Assembly (NCBI GenBank): GCA_007120165.1
Contig: SKOH01000021.1
Coordinates: forward strand, 16,892-80,891
DNA length: 64,000 nt
Direction: 5' to 3'
Source: Clostridiales bacterium
Lineage (GTDB): Bacteria > Bacillota > Clostridia > Peptostreptococcales > T1SED10-28
The notes beneath the pieces were generated by a model, which was not told where the DNA came from, searched no databases, and worked only from the letters and a program-made list of their open reading frames with translations. Position numbers and translations under genes: made by a program. Position 1 is the stretch's first letter, and every line of letters starts with the position of its first letter. Below, piece after piece: positions 1-8,059 of this stretch.

Positions 1-876
1 GATATCAACTGCATTCGATGCGGAACCTGTGTAGAAAACTGTCCGGCAGGGATACTCTCTTTTGAAAACGAAAGAAATGCCTTGGAGCTTAAATTAAATT
101 CTGATTTAGAAGGCTATGAAGACCGACAGAAGATTCTAGCTGCGTTGACGGATATTCAGGATTTAGGCGAGAACATTAAGGAATTTACCTTCGAGTTTAC
201 ATCCCCCAAAAGCGTAGCCTATAAAGCCGGTCAGTTTATCCTTGTAAAATTAAAGGACAGTGAGAGTATGTACCGGGCATATTCTATTGCCTCATACAAT
301 GAAAATAACAAGAGCTTGAGAGTGATTATTAAAAAAGTTCCCGGGGGATATGGTACTGAAAACATTTTTAACCAGTTTGCGGTAGGAGACAGTGTAGAAC
401 TGGAAGGGCCCATGGGTGAAGAACTGGTGGTAGATAAAGATGCGAAAAAAGTACTTTTCGTTGGGAACGGTATCGGCATGACTCCATTTATCCCTTTGAC
501 GAAGGATACCTTAAAACATCGGAAGGACATAAAAGAAGTTGCCTTCGTCCACGGACAGCGAAAGGAAAAAGACTTTTATTATCATGACTACTTCCTGAAT
601 TTGGCAAAGGAGTACGATCAGTTTAATTATCTGCCCATAGCATCAAGACCTGAAAATTCCACGACCTCCAAGGGTTATGTTATGGACGGAATTAAAGATC
701 TTGATCTGACAGGGTATCATATCTACATGTGCGGTTCTCCACGAATGATTACGGATACCATGAACCTTTTATTGGAAAAAGGAGTGCCTAAGGACCGAAT
801 TTTCTATGAAAGTGAAGAAAAAGTAAAGGAAGGCGAGGAAAAAGGAAACATCAGGAAACAGAAAAAAACCGCTTAG
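1..876 (+). CDS. Ferredoxin-domain / FNR-type NAD(P)H oxidoreductase, 5'-truncated by window edge
   Basis: The ORF track starts this at a TTG (82), but the frame is open to base 1 and the first codons encode CIRCGTCVENCP, a 4Fe-4S ferredoxin motif. The real gene therefore begins left of the window. After the ferredoxin piece comes a ferredoxin-NADP reductase module: flavin-binding RAYS, then a nucleotide-binding GNGIGMTPF, then YMCGSPRM and a terminal FYES. Such proteins move electrons between NAD(P)H and an iron-sulfur or flavin partner in the cytoplasm. The C-terminal tail is charged and lysine/glutamate rich. The partner and exact substrate cannot be read from this piece. A strong terminator follows. 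Confident for the family, not for the substrate. Confidence 0.85.
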   Translation, partial: DINCIRCGTCVENCPAGILSFENERNALELKLNSDLEGYEDRQKILAALTDIQDLGENIKEFTFEFTSPKSVAYKAGQFILVKLKDSESMYRAYSIASYNENNKSLRVIIKKVPGGYGTENIFNQFAVGDSVELEGPMGEELVVDKDAKKVLFVGNGIGMTPFIPLTKDTLKHRKDIKEVAFVHGQRKEKDFYYHDYFLNLAKEYDQFNYLPIASRPENSTTSKGYVMDGIKDLDLTGYHIYMCGSPRMITDTMNLLLEKGVPKDRIFYESEEKVKEGEEKGNIRKQKKTA

Positions 877-932
877 ATCAGGCACAGAATCATAAGACTG
901 CCAATGAATCTACTATCCGGTAATAAGAAGTC

Positions 933-969
933 AAAAAAACTTTGCGGATGCTTCTGCAAAGTTTTTTTT
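933..969 (+). terminator. Rho-independent terminator
   Basis: An AACTTTGC / GCAAAGTT stem with a ten-base loop is flanked by seven A on the left and eight T on the right. It lies 57 bases after the stop of the FNR-type reductase and ends that transcription unit. Confidence 0.85.
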
Positions 970-973
970 GATA

Positions 974-990
974 AAGTAAAATATTTACTT
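974..990. promoter_or_regulatory. Perfect 7-3-7 inverted repeat, possible operator
   Basis: AAGTAAA-ATA-TTTACTT is a perfect inverted repeat about 85 bases before the cobalamin-binding protein gene. It abuts a weak candidate promoter (TTCGAT, 17-base spacer, TAAATA at 989-1017). A role as an operator is inference only. Confidence 0.3.
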
Positions 991-1072
991 CGATCTTTTC
1001 ATTAGAGCGAATAAATAGCTTCAAAGAAGGGTAACTATACATCATCATATCAATATTGAAAGGAGTTTTTAG

Positions 1073-1744
1073 ATGGAATATTATCAGGAATTTATGAGGC
1101 ATTTGGAAAAGGAAGAAAAGGAAAACAGCGTTAATTATATTATGCAGTTGATCTCCGGAAGAGAACTGGATCTTGTTACGCTGTATAACGAAATTTTACG
1201 CCCGGCTCTTTATGATATTGCTTCCAATGAAAAGGAGCAAAGTATCACCATCGGACAGGAGCATATTCGGACCGCAATTGTAAGGACTATTGTAGAATGC
1301 TGCTATCCCTTTGTGATCGTAGAGCGCAGCCTGAAATTTGAGCCCCATCAGCTGAATCAGAAAAGGGTGGCAATTTATTGTCCCGAGGATGAATATCATG
1401 AAATCGGACCCCGCATGGTAGAGGACTTTTTTGCCCTCAATGGTTTTGAAACCATTTTTTTGGGAGGAAACACCCCAAGAGAAAATTTATTCGAGTTGAT
1501 GGAAGATCTGCAGCCTGACTATGTGGCTATTAGCGTGTCAAACTACTATAATATTGTACCGGCAAAAAGAAGCATAGAATTTCTTCGCAACAAACTAAGC
1601 AAGGTACCGAAAATTATCGTCGGTGGTTACGCCCTGGAGAATAAAAAGAACGTAGCGAAGGATATGGGTGCGGATATGTACTTGAAAACCTTTGAAGATA
1701 TTCAAGCCCTAAGAGAGGAAGAAAACGATGAAATTTCCCTTTAG
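1073..1744 (+). CDS. Cobalamin (B12)-binding domain protein
   Basis: The first 90 or so residues are a helical cap region like that found before B12 domains. Residues about 100-215 look like a Rossmann-type B12-binding domain: EYHEIG supplies the lower-ligand histidine in the usual DxHxxG place (with E for D), followed by AISVS in the SxL position and IVGGYAL for the GG loop. No methyltransferase or DNA-binding domain is attached, so the protein may be a stand-alone corrinoid carrier or a B12/light sensor subunit. AAAGGAG sits before the ATG. Its 3' end overlaps the ABC permease gene by 17 bases, which implies co-translation. Good confidence for the fold, low for the role. Confidence 0.75.
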   Translation: MEYYQEFMRHLEKEEKENSVNYIMQLISGRELDLVTLYNEILRPALYDIASNEKEQSITIGQEHIRTAIVRTIVECCYPFVIVERSLKFEPHQLNQKRVAIYCPEDEYHEIGPRMVEDFFALNGFETIFLGGNTPRENLFELMEDLQPDYVAISVSNYYNIVPAKRSIEFLRNKLSKVPKIIVGGYALENKKNVAKDMGADMYLKTFEDIQALREEENDEISL

Positions 1745-2882
1745 AATTGCCTGGCGTTTCTTAAAGTCCGGAAAGGGGCAGACGATCCTCATTTTATCGG
1801 GTATCGCCATCGGCATTTCTGTTCAGGTTTTCATCGGCTTATTGATTCAGGGGCTGCAAAGCAGTTTGGTGGACTCCACCATTGGAAATGCATCCCAAAT
1901 TACTGTGGAATCCCAAGAAAATAACGGAGAAATTTTTAATTATCAGGAAAAGGAAGAAGTCATTGGAAATAATGTGGAAGGGATCACCGAGATGTCCCCC
2001 ACCCTTACCCTGCCTGCCTTTATCAGTCTTGAAGAGGAAGCGGAATCCGCCCTGATTAGAGGGTTTGATTTGGAAAAGGCGGAAGGGATATACGGTTTTC
2101 GTGAAAAAATAATAACAGGCCGTCTGCCGGAAAATTCAGCGGAAGTGGCCGTGGGTATCGGCTTGGCGGAAAATCTGGAATTGGAGATTGGAGATACGCT
2201 GGAGGTATTTAACTTTGAGGGAGATCAGGGAGAAGTGGTAATTGCCGGGTTTTTTGATATCGGTGTGACGAATCTCAATGAATCCTGGATTGTCAGTGAA
2301 ATCGAAACTGCCCAGTCAATATTCCAGCGGGACTCCATTACCGCCATTGAAATCCAGGTGGAGAAAGTGTTTGAAGCGGACCGCATCGGAGAGGAAGTAC
2401 AGGCTCTTTTGGATGATGATGTGAAGGTTACCAATTGGAAAGATGCAAATCAGGATCTGCTGAGCGGGCTGCAGGGTCAGGACATTTCCAGTATTATGAT
2501 ACAAATTTTTGTCGTTGTCGCGGTGGTCCTGGGAATTTCCAGTGTCTTGGCAATTTCCGTATTACAGCGTTCAAAGCAGATCGGAATCCTGAAAGCCATG
2601 GGAGTCAATGACCGCAGTGCCAGTCTGATTTTTTTGTTTCAAGGCTTGATTTTAGGAATTATTGGTGGGTTTATCGGAATTGCTCTCGGTTTGGGGCTTT
2701 CCTATAGTTTTATGATTTTTGCGACAAACCCCGACGGCAGTCCGGTGGTGGAAATCGTGATAAACTACAATTTCATCGCTCTTTCCTTTCTCATTGCCGT
2801 GGCAGCCTCTACTTTGGCCGCTCTGATACCGGCGAAAAAATCTTCCAAACTCCAACCGATCGAGGTGATACGAAATGGATAG
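1728..2882 (+). CDS. ABC transporter permease, FtsX/MacB/LolC type
   Basis: One N-terminal membrane helix (around residues 18-40) is followed by a roughly 200-residue extracytoplasmic domain and three C-terminal helices carrying the FtsX signature region (QRSKQIGILKAMG). This is the standard layout of MacB/LolC-type permeases, which use mechanical motion to export or extract substrates such as peptides, antibiotics or lipoproteins, not to pump through a channel. The start lies inside the end of the preceding B12-protein gene and the stop overlaps the following ATPase gene by 8 bases, so the three genes form one tightly coupled unit. Substrate unknown. Confidence 0.88.
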   Translation: MKFPFRIAWRFLKSGKGQTILILSGIAIGISVQVFIGLLIQGLQSSLVDSTIGNASQITVESQENNGEIFNYQEKEEVIGNNVEGITEMSPTLTLPAFISLEEEAESALIRGFDLEKAEGIYGFREKIITGRLPENSAEVAVGIGLAENLELEIGDTLEVFNFEGDQGEVVIAGFFDIGVTNLNESWIVSEIETAQSIFQRDSITAIEIQVEKVFEADRIGEEVQALLDDDVKVTNWKDANQDLLSGLQGQDISSIMIQIFVVVAVVLGISSVLAISVLQRSKQIGILKAMGVNDRSASLIFLFQGLILGIIGGFIGIALGLGLSYSFMIFATNPDGSPVVEIVINYNFIALSFLIAVAASTLAALIPAKKSSKLQPIEVIRNG

Positions 2883-3564
2883 TATTTTAACCCTGGAAAA
2901 CATTGATAAAGTCTATGGATCAAAAATTAAAACCCAGGTAATTTTTGATTTAAACCTCAGTTTTCAGCCCGGGACTTTTAATTCCATCATCGGTCAGTCC
3001 GGCAGCGGTAAGAGCACCCTGTTAAATATCATGGGTACCTTGGATAAGCCTACAAAGGGCAAAGTTTTAGTTGAGGGCCGGGATACCGGTGCATTAAAGA
3101 AAAATGATTTGGCAAAACTGCGGAATGAGGCGATTGGTTTTGTATTTCAGTTTCATTATCTCTTACCGGAGTTTACCACATTAGAGAATATTTTAATGCC
3201 TCAATGGGTGAAAAATAAAAGGATTGAGCCGGAAATTCAGCGGCGGGCCGAGGAGTTAATTGAGGTGGTAGGGCTGGAAAAAGTAAAAAACAATCTGGCA
3301 ACGGATATGTCAGGAGGCCAGCAGCAACGGGCTGCCATTGCCAGAGCGTTGATGAATCGTCCGAGGATCTTACTCGCCGACGAACCTACCGGAAACCTGG
3401 ATTCGGAAACCAGCAACAGCATTTACCGACTGCTCAAGGATATCAATAAGGAGTTTCAGTCCACTTTTATTGTGATCACCCATGATAAGAAAATTGCGGA
3501 ACGTACCGACCGGATTATTGAGTTGAAAGACGGCAAAGTCTACACCGATGTAACACAAAAATAA
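2875..3564 (+). CDS. ABC transporter ATP-binding protein, LolD/MacB type
   Basis: This is a complete ATPase subunit of 229 residues. The Walker A motif GQSGSGKST lies near residue 40, the signature SGGQQQR near 145, and the Walker B/D-loop [12 protein letters not shown] near 165, with a switch histidine in VITHDKK. It powers the FtsX-type permease encoded just upstream, with which it overlaps by 8 bases. Length and motifs match the LolD/MacB branch, whose members work with permeases having a large external domain. A separate promoter before osmC suggests that the operon ends here, although no terminator hairpin is evident. Confidence 0.92.
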   Translation: MDSILTLENIDKVYGSKIKTQVIFDLNLSFQPGTFNSIIGQSGSGKSTLLNIMGTLDKPTKGKVLVEGRDTGALKKNDLAKLRNEAIGFVFQFHYLLPEFTTLENILMPQWVKNKRIEPEIQRRAEELIEVVGLEKVKNNLATDMSGGQQQRAAIARALMNRPRILLADEPTGNLDSETSNSIYRLLKDINKEFQSTFIVITHDKKIAERTDRIIELKDGKVYTDVTQK

Positions 3565-3576
3565 GTCTTGAGGGCT

Positions 3577-3604
3577 TTACCCCGGAGGGGAGGGGTGTTA
3601 TAAT
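3577..3604 (+). promoter_or_regulatory. Extended -10 promoter for the OsmC gene
   Basis: TGTTATAAT (3596-3604) is an extended -10 element (TG-N-TATAAT). A poor -35 such as CTTTAC lies 16 bases upstream. Transcription would start near 3611, downstream of the ATG at 3603, which argues for the later start codon at 3645. Confidence 0.6.
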
Positions 3605-3644
3605 GGGAACAGGAGATATGTTAAACATTAAAGGAGAGGATAAT

Positions 3645-4037
3645 ATGCCCAAAATTGAAGTAGGATTTCCTGAAGGAAAAAAAGTAAGTGCAAATATCAA
3701 AGGTTTTACCATTGTAACGGACCAGCCCGTGGATGAAGGAGGAGAAGGGATGGTTGCCTCCCCCTTTGATCTTTTTTTAAGTTCCATCGCCACCTGCACC
3801 GGTTTTTATGCTCTGCGGTTTTGTGAGAGTAAAGATATTGATATGGAAGGGATGAAGCTTGTTTTGAATACCGAGAAAAATCCTGACACGGGGATGATCG
3901 GAAGAATGGAATTGAAGTTAACCCTCCCCGAAGGATTCCCGGAAAAGTACCGAAAAGCGATTATTCGTTCCATGAATTTATGCACGGTTAAAAAACACAT
4001 GATGGATCCTCCGGAATTTGAAATTACCGCTGAATAA
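3645..4037 (+). CDS. OsmC family protein
   Basis: This is a 130-residue OsmC-type protein. The family has two redox cysteines and reduces organic or peroxide substrates as a dimer; here the cysteines fall in IATCTGFYAL and NLCTVKKHM. It belongs to the YhfA-like branch rather than Ohr, judging from the DLFLSSIATCTG segment. The ORF track begins at 3603, but the ATG at 3645 has AAGGAGAGG at ideal spacing and the -10 element overlaps the earlier ATG, so 3645 is preferred. It faces the YihY-type gene tail to tail across a shared terminator. Confidence 0.88.
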   Translation: MPKIEVGFPEGKKVSANIKGFTIVTDQPVDEGGEGMVASPFDLFLSSIATCTGFYALRFCESKDIDMEGMKLVLNTEKNPDTGMIGRMELKLTLPEGFPEKYRKAIIRSMNLCTVKKHMMDPPEFEITAE

Positions 4038-4043
4038 CCTGAT

Positions 4044-4096
4044 AAATTAAACAATCCGTCGGATGGAAATTCCGGCGGATTGTTAATTTATTGGGT
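4044..4096. terminator. Bidirectional terminator between osmC-like and yihY-like genes
   Basis: AAATTAAACAATCCGTCGG pairs with CCGGCGGATTGTTAATTT around a short loop. The stem is A-rich on one side and T-rich on the other, so it can serve both convergent genes. Confidence 0.8.
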
Positions 4097-4098
4097 TT

Positions 4099-4965
4099 TT
4101 ATTTTCCGGAAGGCCTTTTCTTATGATTGGAGTCTTTATACCACAATCTTGTGGCATTGATTTCTCCTCCCATAAGGACAATAAGACTGCTGATGTTCAG
4201 CCAGATCAATAAGGCGATTACTGCACCGATACTACCGTACAGTCGGGAGAATGCCCCGTAATTGTTTACATAAAAGGAAAAAATAAGGGAAATGATAATC
4301 CAGCCCAGCGTAGCAAATATAGCCCCGGGGTATACATCTTTAAAAGTCAGCAGGTAATTCGGTCCGATACGGTAAAAGAGGGTGAAGATAAAAAATAAAA
4401 CCAGCAGGGGAGCTCCATAACGTATGTATTCCCACACCGACAGAAAAAATTCCGAGAATCCGAGATATTCCGAGATCGCCAAACCGATAAATCGACCGAA
4501 AACCATGAAGAACAGCGAAAAAATGATGATAAAGGCTAATCCGAAGGTAAAGATTACCCCCATGGCCCGAAGTTTAAAAAAAGAACGGCTCTCATAGACA
4601 TTATAGGCCTTGTTCAATCCTCTTATAAGGGCAGAGGTGCCTCTTGAGGCCGCCCAGATGGTACCTAAGGAGCTGACGGAAAGCAGGGTGGCATTAAGGC
4701 CGCTTCGAATGTCGTCCAGGATCGTCAAAGTCAGTTGAAATACTTCATCCGGCAGAATATAAGCCAGTTGTCTAATGGTCTCTCCCTCGGTCAGCGGAGT
4801 AAAGTTTAATAACACAATCAGTACGATCAGAAAAGGAAAAAAAGACAGAATCAGATAATAACTGAGTTGAGCCCCTAAGGCAGTAAGTTCATTTTTTTTA
4901 AACTGTTCTTTTAAGTGCAGTACCAAGGATTTCCATTTGGTCAGTTTTTTCGTTGTTTTATCCAT
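4099..4965 (-). CDS. YihY/virulence factor BrkB family membrane protein
   Basis: The protein is about 288 residues and very hydrophobic, with about six predicted membrane helices. It carries the family hallmarks LSYYLILSFFPFLIVL near the N terminus, ASRGTSALIRGLNKAYN in the middle and a LIWLNISSLIVLMGGEINA stretch at the end. The family was once called ribonuclease BN by mistake; its true role is unsettled. Two starts are possible (4974 and 4965). The inner ATG has GATGAGG at good spacing, while the outer one has AAAGG touching it, so 4965 is preferred. It overlaps the end of the photolyase gene by 8 bases, which points to translational coupling. Confidence 0.85.
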   Translation of the reverse strand: MDKTTKKLTKWKSLVLHLKEQFKKNELTALGAQLSYYLILSFFPFLIVLIVLLNFTPLTEGETIRQLAYILPDEVFQLTLTILDDIRSGLNATLLSVSSLGTIWAASRGTSALIRGLNKAYNVYESRSFFKLRAMGVIFTFGLAFIIIFSLFFMVFGRFIGLAISEYLGFSEFFLSVWEYIRYGAPLLVLFFIFTLFYRIGPNYLLTFKDVYPGAIFATLGWIIISLIFSFYVNNYGAFSRLYGSIGAVIALLIWLNISSLIVLMGGEINATRLWYKDSNHKKRPSGK

Positions 4966-6322
4966 GTTCCTCATCCTTTAGATAGGTATTGATGTACTGT
5001 AAGACGTCAAACTTCCTTTTTGCCCCTTGATAATTCATATATCGAATTTTCCCGAAAATTTCCCGCTCTTTCCAGGCCCGGTCATGAAGGCCTCCGATAC
5101 TCCAGGCAATGCCGGTATAGCCGTTGGGATCCCGCCCGTCGATACTGTAGCTGTCGTTTAGCTTTATGGCAAACGCCATAGCCTCTTCGGGACTTTTCGT
5201 CCACTGGAGAATTTTTTTGCACCAATACATCCGTAAATAACTATGGATTTTTCCGGTTGTTAACAGTTCCCACTGGGCGGCGTTCCAGAGTCTGTCGTGG
5301 GTGTTTCCATGGAGAAAATCCTCATAAGCGTATAGATGCTCCCTTGGATCCCTTCGATGGGCATCAAGACTTTTTTTCGCCCAGTGGGGAAATCCGTTAA
5401 AATTGTCATAATTTATATTATAATAGCAGTAATTATCGGATAGTTCCTTTCGAACGAAAATCTGTTCCACGAAGTCCCTGGTGGCAGAGGAATGAAATTT
5501 GCTTTCTTCCAGGGCTAAAAGTACCTGCTGTGAGGAAATCTGGCCAAAATGCAAATAAGGGGAAAGCCCTGACAAGGCTTCCTTAGTAGGATCATTACTG
5601 TGGGCGGCATAGTTATTGAGACGATTTTCAATGAAATCTTCCATCTGTTTTTTGCCGGCTCTTGGTCCGGAGGGGTAGGTTGCGGTGAAATATGGATTTT
5701 TTTCCAATGGCAAACTATCCAGCAGGGTACTCCAGGAAATATCCGGAAGTTCTTTTGTAAAGGGAACCGGGTGTTTTAGTATTTTAGGCTGCTGGTGCAA
5801 AAACTCTTCCAATAATTTATGGAGTTTCGGCCGCAGGGTGTAGGCCCCGTATTCCTGTTTTTTAGAAGCGGTGGTCACTGGAACGATATTATGACCATCG
5901 ACTGTTTCCATCGAAACAGTTATTTTTTCGGCAATGTGCTGCTGCAGGCTTTTTTTCTGCCGCAGGGGATCAAAGTCAGTGACCATATGGGAAATCCCGT
6001 GGTTTCTAATAAACTGGGGGATGAGCTTCGAAGGATCCCCCTTCAAAAGAGTAAACGCAATATTGTGCTTTTGTAAACCTGCCGCCACTTCCTTAAGTCC
6101 CCGGAGCATAAAATCGTAATGAGAGTAGTTGGCATGTAAAAATGAATCCATCAGTACAAAGATCACAATCAGCGGCTGGTTTTCTGTTAAGGCTCTTTGC
6201 TGAGCGTAGGAAAGGGCCCAATTACTCTCGGTTCGCTGCTCACGGCTCATCCAGTAAAGAATCGGACCTTGATTGGATTTCTTAGTATCATGGTACACAG
6301 TAATAACTCTTCTTGGGTCCAT
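4958..6322 (-). CDS. phr: Class II deoxyribodipyrimidine photolyase
   Basis: This enzyme uses FAD and near-UV/blue light to split cyclobutane pyrimidine dimers in DNA. The N-terminal ILYWMSREQRTESNWAL block is typical of class II enzymes, as is the C-terminal FAD-domain block with NYLRMYWCKKILQW-like sequence, LNDSYSIDGRDPNGY and IAWSIGGLHDRAW. The ORF track runs 68 codons further upstream, but that extension has no family similarity. AAGGAGG lies six bases before the ATG at 6322, giving 454 residues, the normal size. A photolyase suggests that the organism meets sunlight. It forms an overlapping pair with the YihY-type gene. Confidence 0.92.
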   Translation of the reverse strand: MDPRRVITVYHDTKKSNQGPILYWMSREQRTESNWALSYAQQRALTENQPLIVIFVLMDSFLHANYSHYDFMLRGLKEVAAGLQKHNIAFTLLKGDPSKLIPQFIRNHGISHMVTDFDPLRQKKSLQQHIAEKITVSMETVDGHNIVPVTTASKKQEYGAYTLRPKLHKLLEEFLHQQPKILKHPVPFTKELPDISWSTLLDSLPLEKNPYFTATYPSGPRAGKKQMEDFIENRLNNYAAHSNDPTKEALSGLSPYLHFGQISSQQVLLALEESKFHSSATRDFVEQIFVRKELSDNYCYYNINYDNFNGFPHWAKKSLDAHRRDPREHLYAYEDFLHGNTHDRLWNAAQWELLTTGKIHSYLRMYWCKKILQWTKSPEEAMAFAIKLNDSYSIDGRDPNGYTGIAWSIGGLHDRAWKEREIFGKIRYMNYQGAKRKFDVLQYINTYLKDEEHG

Positions 6323-6474
6323 ATCCATCCTCCTTGCAGGAATAAAAAGATTGATATACATATATACCCTCATCAATAGGAAGGGTAAACAAAATTCCAA
6401 CAATTGCATTCTGATCCATTTTAAAACGGCAAGAGTAGGAGCTGTCGAGATAGCCTTCGAATAATTGATAAGTC

Positions 6475-6503
6475 TTGTGAGAAAGTAAAGGTTTCGGTAT
6501 AAT
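6475..6503 (+). promoter_or_regulatory. Sigma-A type promoter for the mscS gene
   Basis: TTGTGA, a 17-base spacer and a perfect TATAAT lie 40 bases before the MscS start. This lies inside the spurious upstream extension of the photolyase ORF, which further supports the shorter photolyase. Confidence 0.8.
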
Positions 6504-6542
6504 GAGAAAGCAGTGGGAAAATACATATAAGGAGGAAGCGTA

Positions 6543-7352
6543 ATGGAAATATCACAGAACTTTCGAGAATCGATTATTCAGTATGGTATCAGAGTGGCGA
6601 TCGGACTTGTGATTTTATTGGTCGGTCTTGCCGTTATTAAAGTGCTGATCGGAATGCTGGAAAAATTTCTTCAGGCAAGCAGACTGAACGAATCCTTACA
6701 CGGGTTTATTAAGTCCCTAACCTCTTTCGGACTGAATATCATTTTGATTATTACCGTATTGGGTTTACTAGGTATCCCCATGGCGACGTTTGTCGCAATA
6801 CTCGGTGCTGCAGGCCTGGCAATCGGCTTCGCCCTGCGGGATAGCCTGGGAAATATTGCGGGAGGAATCATCATCCTTAGTTCAAGACCTTTTAATGTAG
6901 GGGATTTCATCAGTGCCCAGGGAGAAATGGGTACGGTCAAAGAAATTCTTATTCTGCATACCCGTCTGGTCACTCCCGATAATAAGAAGGTAGTGATCCC
7001 CAACGGACCTCTGGCCAACGGAAACATTACCAATTTCAGTGCCGAGGAGTTAAGAAGGGTGGACCTTACCTATGGTGTAGGATATGAGGACGATATTATG
7101 CAGGTAAAGGGCATTTTGACAGAATTGATAGAGAACCACGAACTTACGTTAAAGGAACCGGAAGCCATGGTTCGAGTCATCGAATACGGCGACAGCTCCG
7201 TGAACTTTACTGTAAGGGTCTGGTGCAAAAAGGAAGATTACTGGTCTATTTATTACGACCTTCAGGAAGCGGTAAAAATGCGATTTGACGAAGAAAACAT
7301 CAACATTCCTTATCCACAAATGGATTTGCATGTCAATCAGTTAAGCAGGTAA
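6543..7352 (+). CDS. mscS: Small-conductance mechanosensitive ion channel, MscS family
   Basis: The 269-residue protein has three membrane helices in the first 110 residues. The third, pore-lining one has the alanine/glycine-packed pattern GAAGLAIGFALRDSLGNIAGG, followed by the beta domain signature RPFNVGDFI and a C-terminal alpha/beta vestibule. MscS channels open on membrane stretch and release solutes during hypo-osmotic shock. AAGGAGG lies before the ATG. It has its own promoter and is divergent from the photolyase gene. The length matches the classic short MscS form without extra domains. Confidence 0.93.
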   Translation: MEISQNFRESIIQYGIRVAIGLVILLVGLAVIKVLIGMLEKFLQASRLNESLHGFIKSLTSFGLNIILIITVLGLLGIPMATFVAILGAAGLAIGFALRDSLGNIAGGIIILSSRPFNVGDFISAQGEMGTVKEILILHTRLVTPDNKKVVIPNGPLANGNITNFSAEELRRVDLTYGVGYEDDIMQVKGILTELIENHELTLKEPEAMVRVIEYGDSSVNFTVRVWCKKEDYWSIYYDLQEAVKMRFDEENINIPYPQMDLHVNQLSR

Positions 7353-7413
7353 AGGGATGGGGTGAAAATCCGTAGAATGCCATGGAAGACCTCCCGGGGG
7401 AAAGAAAGTTTTT

Positions 7414-7443
7414 TTGATTACGTAAAAAATATATGGGTATCAT
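7414..7443 (+). promoter_or_regulatory. Candidate promoter for the rubrerythrin-like gene
   Basis: TTGATT, an 18-base spacer and TATCAT lie about 50 bases before the TTG start. It is a moderate match only. Confidence 0.45.
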
Positions 7444-7492
7444 TAGAATGGTGTGAAATTGAATGATAAATTATTTATAAGGAGGTTTTTTT

Positions 7493-7999
7493 TTGAAAAA
7501 CGCATTAGATATTTTACAATTTGCAATGGATATGGAAATACAGGGGCAAAACTTCTATATCAGTTTCAGCGATAAAGTGGAGAACCCGGTGGCAAAGAAA
7601 ATGTTCGAATCCTTAGCAAAGGAAGAGAAAAGACATTATGACATCCTCAAAAAAGAATACGACAATATTGAAGTCAATAAAGAGTGGTCGGAGATGAATA
7701 ATCTCGACGAATATAAAGGGGAAAGCATTTTTGAAGTACGTAAAGAGGCGGAAAAAGTATCCCCCGAGGACCTTAAAACCTCAACATCGGACATCTCGAT
7801 TCTTAGGATGGCCTATCTGATCGAAAATGATTTTGCAGAGTTTTATAAAAAAGCCATCGAAAACACCGAAGATCCAAAGGGGAAAAAGATGCTGGAAACC
7901 CTGTACGAATGGGAAAACGAGCATCGAAAAGTATTTTACGAAGAATATCAAAAGGCCATGAAGGATAATTGGTTCGATCAGAGCTTTTCTCCTTTCTAA
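7493..7999 (+). CDS. Rubrerythrin/ferritin-like diiron protein
   Basis: The 168 residues form a four-helix ferritin-like domain. Metal-ligand motifs are visible in both halves: EIQGQNFY with EEKRH in the first, ENDFAEFY with ENEH in the second. There is no C-terminal rubredoxin domain, so it is a rubredoxin-less rubrerythrin relative, probably for peroxide or iron handling in an anaerobe. Translation starts at TTG, with GGAGG seven bases before it. It stands alone between its own promoter and a shared terminator. The family call is firm; the exact activity is inferred. Confidence 0.85.
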   Translation: MKNALDILQFAMDMEIQGQNFYISFSDKVENPVAKKMFESLAKEEKRHYDILKKEYDNIEVNKEWSEMNNLDEYKGESIFEVRKEAEKVSPEDLKTSTSDISILRMAYLIENDFAEFYKKAIENTEDPKGKKMLETLYEWENEHRKVFYEEYQKAMKDNWFDQSFSPF

Positions 8000-8014
8000 A
8001 AACCCATAACAGTT

Positions 8015-8055
8015 AAAAAACCTAAGGAACGGCTACTCCGTCCTTAGGTTTTTTT
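8015..8055. terminator. Bidirectional terminator
   Basis: AAAAAACCTAAGGAACGG pairs with CCGTCCTTAGGTTTTTT with one bulged base. It separates the rubrerythrin-like gene and the convergent PfpI-type gene. Confidence 0.88.
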
Positions 8056-8059
8056 AAGC

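Noticed and set aside
890-1102. Minus-strand ORF across the terminator and B12-protein start
   Set aside because: It includes the terminator and promoter region and has no ribosome site.
6323-6526. 68-codon upstream extension of the photolyase ORF
   Set aside because: It overlaps the mscS promoter, has no family similarity and lies before an ideal AAGGAGG/ATG pair.
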